A stretch of 12,933 bases of DNA from ZC4RG19 sp036279475 (GTDB taxonomy: Bacteria; Actinomycetota; Acidimicrobiia; Acidimicrobiales; VFJN01): contig DASUJB010000116.1 of assembly GCA_036279475.1 (NCBI GenBank), positions 1 to 12,933 of the forward strand, in the 5' to 3' direction. The notes under the pieces were generated by a model that made no database searches, was not told the origin of the DNA, and worked only from the letters and a program-made list of their open reading frames with translations. Shown piece by piece: positions 11,478-12,933 of the stretch. Both the position numbers and the translations under genes were made by a program. Position 1 is the stretch's first letter. The number at the start of each line of letters is the position of its first letter.

Positions 11478-12161
11478 TCACGAGGGCGCGCAGACGCCAC
11501 CCAGGCGCAAGCGGCTGCCGGGCCCCACCCCCAGCCTCCCCAGCTCACCACGAGGCACCTCCACGGCGAAGCGGTAGGTCCCGGGTGAGGGGTAGACCGG
11601 GCAGTCGGGCACGTCACCACAGGGCGACATGTCCGCGGATGCCACGAACCGGCCCTCGGCGTCGAAGAAGGCGATCGACAGCGGCATCGGCGTGTTGCGC
11701 ATCCAGAAGCCACTGGCAGTGTCCCCGTCCCACACGAACACCATCCCGGCGTAGCCACCCAGGTCGGTCACCGCCATCAGGCCCCGGGCGCGGGTGCCCT
11801 CGCTCGCCGCCACCAGGAGGCAGCAGGCACGGACCCGGCCGTCGGCCGCCGTGACCGACGCGGCCACCTCGCCCGTCCCCGACAGGCCCCGGCGCGCCGT
11901 GGGCCCCGGTGGCCGGGACAGGCCGGCTCCCCGCGCCGCCGGCGCCGCACCGGAAGCCTCGGCCAGATCCTCCATGCCCATCCCACCCGAGGGCCCGGGG
12001 GACGCCGCGCCTCCCCCCGTCCCGGGCGTCACCGCCGTCTCCCCGTCGCCGCCGCAGGCCGTCGCCGCCGCCAGGACCAGCACGCCCGCCACGGAACCGG
12101 CCCGGAGCCCGCGACGACCGCGGTGGCGACCCTCGACCTCCGGTGGACGGGTACGCGACAT
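11478..12161 (-). CDS. DUF192 family protein, putative lipoprotein
   Basis: DUF192 is a small beta-rich domain found in secreted and membrane-attached proteins; its biochemical role is unclear. The 227-aa protein starts with a basic region (RHRGRRGLRAG), a hydrophobic stretch VAGVLVLAAATAC and Cys36, resembling a lipoprotein signal although position -3 is Ala rather than Leu. A Gly/Pro/Ala-rich linker (about 37-95) follows. The domain (about 113-225) has the usual GTRARGLM, GMVFVWDGDTASGFWMRNTPMPLSIAFFD, and SPGTYRFAVEVPRGELGRLGVGPGSRL. The ATG at 12161 has GAGGA 7 nt upstream, and the gene lies 37 nt after the panB stop, so the two are probably cotranscribed. A 189-bp gap with no gene separates it from rpsF. 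Confidence 0.8.
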   Translation of the reverse strand: MSRTRPPEVEGRHRGRRGLRAGSVAGVLVLAAATACGGDGETAVTPGTGGGAASPGPSGGMGMEDLAEASGAAPAARGAGLSRPPGPTARRGLSGTGEVAASVTAADGRVRACCLLVAASEGTRARGLMAVTDLGGYAGMVFVWDGDTASGFWMRNTPMPLSIAFFDAEGRFVASADMSPCGDVPDCPVYPSPGTYRFAVEVPRGELGRLGVGPGSRLRLGGVCAPS

Positions 12162-12198
12162 GGCGCCATCCTCGCACCACGGCGTCACGGCACCACGG

Positions 12199-12933
12199 TC
12201 AGCCCTGGGGGCGGACCCCGTAGAGGCTGAGGCTGTCCGCCACGTCCGCCGGGAGGTGGTAGCTCTCGCTGTCGTCAGGGAACCGCCGGGCGCGCACGTC
12301 GGCGGCGAACGCCCGGAGGCCCGCCACCGACACGGCACCGACGTCCGCGTAGCGGCGCACGAACTTGGGGGCGATGCGCTCCTCGACGCCCAGCACGTCG
12401 TGGTAGACGAGCACCTGCCCGTCGGTGGCGGTACCAGCACCGATCCCGATGGTGGGCACGTCGATCGCCTCGGTGACGACGCGGGCCACCTCGCCGGGGA
12501 GGCCCTCGAGCACGACGGCGAAGCACCCGGCGGTGACCAGGGCCTTGGCGTCGTCACGGAGCGCCACGGCGGCGGAGTGCTGGCGACCCTGCACCTTGAA
12601 GCCGCCCATCACGTGGAGCGACTGGGGGGTGAGGCCGAGGTGGGCCATCACCGGGATCTCGGCGTCGAGGATGGCCTCCACCACGGGAAGGCGCTTCCGG
12701 CCGCCCTCGAGCTTGACCGCCTGGGCACCGGCGCGGACCAACGTGGCGGCGTTCTGGACGGCGTCCTCGGTGGAGGTGTGATAGCTCATCCACGGCATGT
12801 CCGCCACGACGAGGGGCGCGGGCCCCGTGGCGGTCGAAGCCGCCAGGCCACGGCAGACGGCCGCGGTGTGGTGGGCGATGTCGTCGACCGAGACCTGCAA
12901 CGTGTCCTCGTAGCCGAGGACGACCATCGCCAC
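12199..12933 (-). CDS. panB: 3-methyl-2-oxobutanoate hydroxymethyltransferase PanB (5' end outside window)
   Basis: PanB adds a hydroxymethyl group from methylene-tetrahydrofolate to 2-oxoisovalerate, giving ketopantoate, the first step of pantothenate and CoA synthesis. The 244 residues visible include MVVLGYEDTLQVSVDDIAHHT (right after the usual GDSL metal-binding motif, which is outside the window), ADMPWMSYHTS, VKLEGG, MAHLGLTPQS, VLEGLPGEVA with the catalytic-type Glu, and IGIGAGTATDGQVLVYHDVLG. The frame stays open to the right edge; the GTG at 12931-12933 lies inside the conserved region, so it is not the start and roughly 30-45 residues are missing. The stop at 12199 is followed by the DUF192 gene. 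Confidence 0.94.
   Translation of the reverse strand: MAMVVLGYEDTLQVSVDDIAHHTAAVCRGLAASTATGPAPLVVADMPWMSYHTSTEDAVQNAATLVRAGAQAVKLEGGRKRLPVVEAILDAEIPVMAHLGLTPQSLHVMGGFKVQGRQHSAAVALRDDAKALVTAGCFAVVLEGLPGEVARVVTEAIDVPTIGIGAGTATDGQVLVYHDVLGVEERIAPKFVRRYADVGAVSVAGLRAFAADVRARRFPDDSESYHLPADVADSLSLYGVRPQG

Noticed and set aside
12931..12933. GTG at the right edge as the panB start
   Set aside because: It falls inside the conserved (GDSL)xMVVLGYEDTL region, so the gene must begin beyond the window.

Overview
The window is very GC-rich DNA (most third codon positions are G or C). The minus strand carries the block rpsF-ssb-rpsR-rplI-dnaB typical of actinobacteria. A MurA with Asp at the usual catalytic Cys position, and several genes that appear to start without a leader (TANNNT followed 7-8 nt later by the start codon), also fit Actinobacteria. 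My best guess is Acidimicrobiia or a relative; this is inference from style and gene order, not a database result.

Layout. 1-389: no protein gene recognised. It holds the 3' half of a tRNA-Gly(CCC) at 100-148 with no matching 5' half, a possible integration-site relic. 390-2423 (minus): two enzymes of aerobic cobalamin synthesis, CobF (precorrin-6A synthase) and CobK (precorrin-6A reductase), followed by an unrecognised 114-aa protein. 2507-3841 (plus): MurA, first committed step of peptidoglycan synthesis, divergent from cobF. 3938-4783 (minus): a 68-aa two-helix membrane protein and an M50-type intramembrane metalloprotease. 4897-6771 (plus): a class B penicillin-binding protein with a MecA-type N-terminal domain. 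6892-11288 (minus): rpsF-ssb-rpsR-rplI, tightly packed, then dnaB after a 223-bp gap. DnaB is interrupted by a 390-residue intein between Lys and Thr of the Walker A motif. 11478-12933 (minus): a DUF192 putative lipoprotein downstream of panB, whose 5' end lies beyond the window.

Functionally this is mostly housekeeping DNA: cell wall (MurA, PBP), replication and translation (SSB, DnaB, S6, S18, L9), cobalamin and pantothenate. I see no defence system, CRISPR array or intact mobile element. The points most worth a second look are the DnaB intein whose homing-endonuclease motifs have lost their acidic residues, DnaA-box-like sites and a perfect inverted repeat in the gap before dnaB, the recurring leaderless-promoter pattern, the divergent MurA, the extended S18 tail, and the tRNA-Gly fragment.
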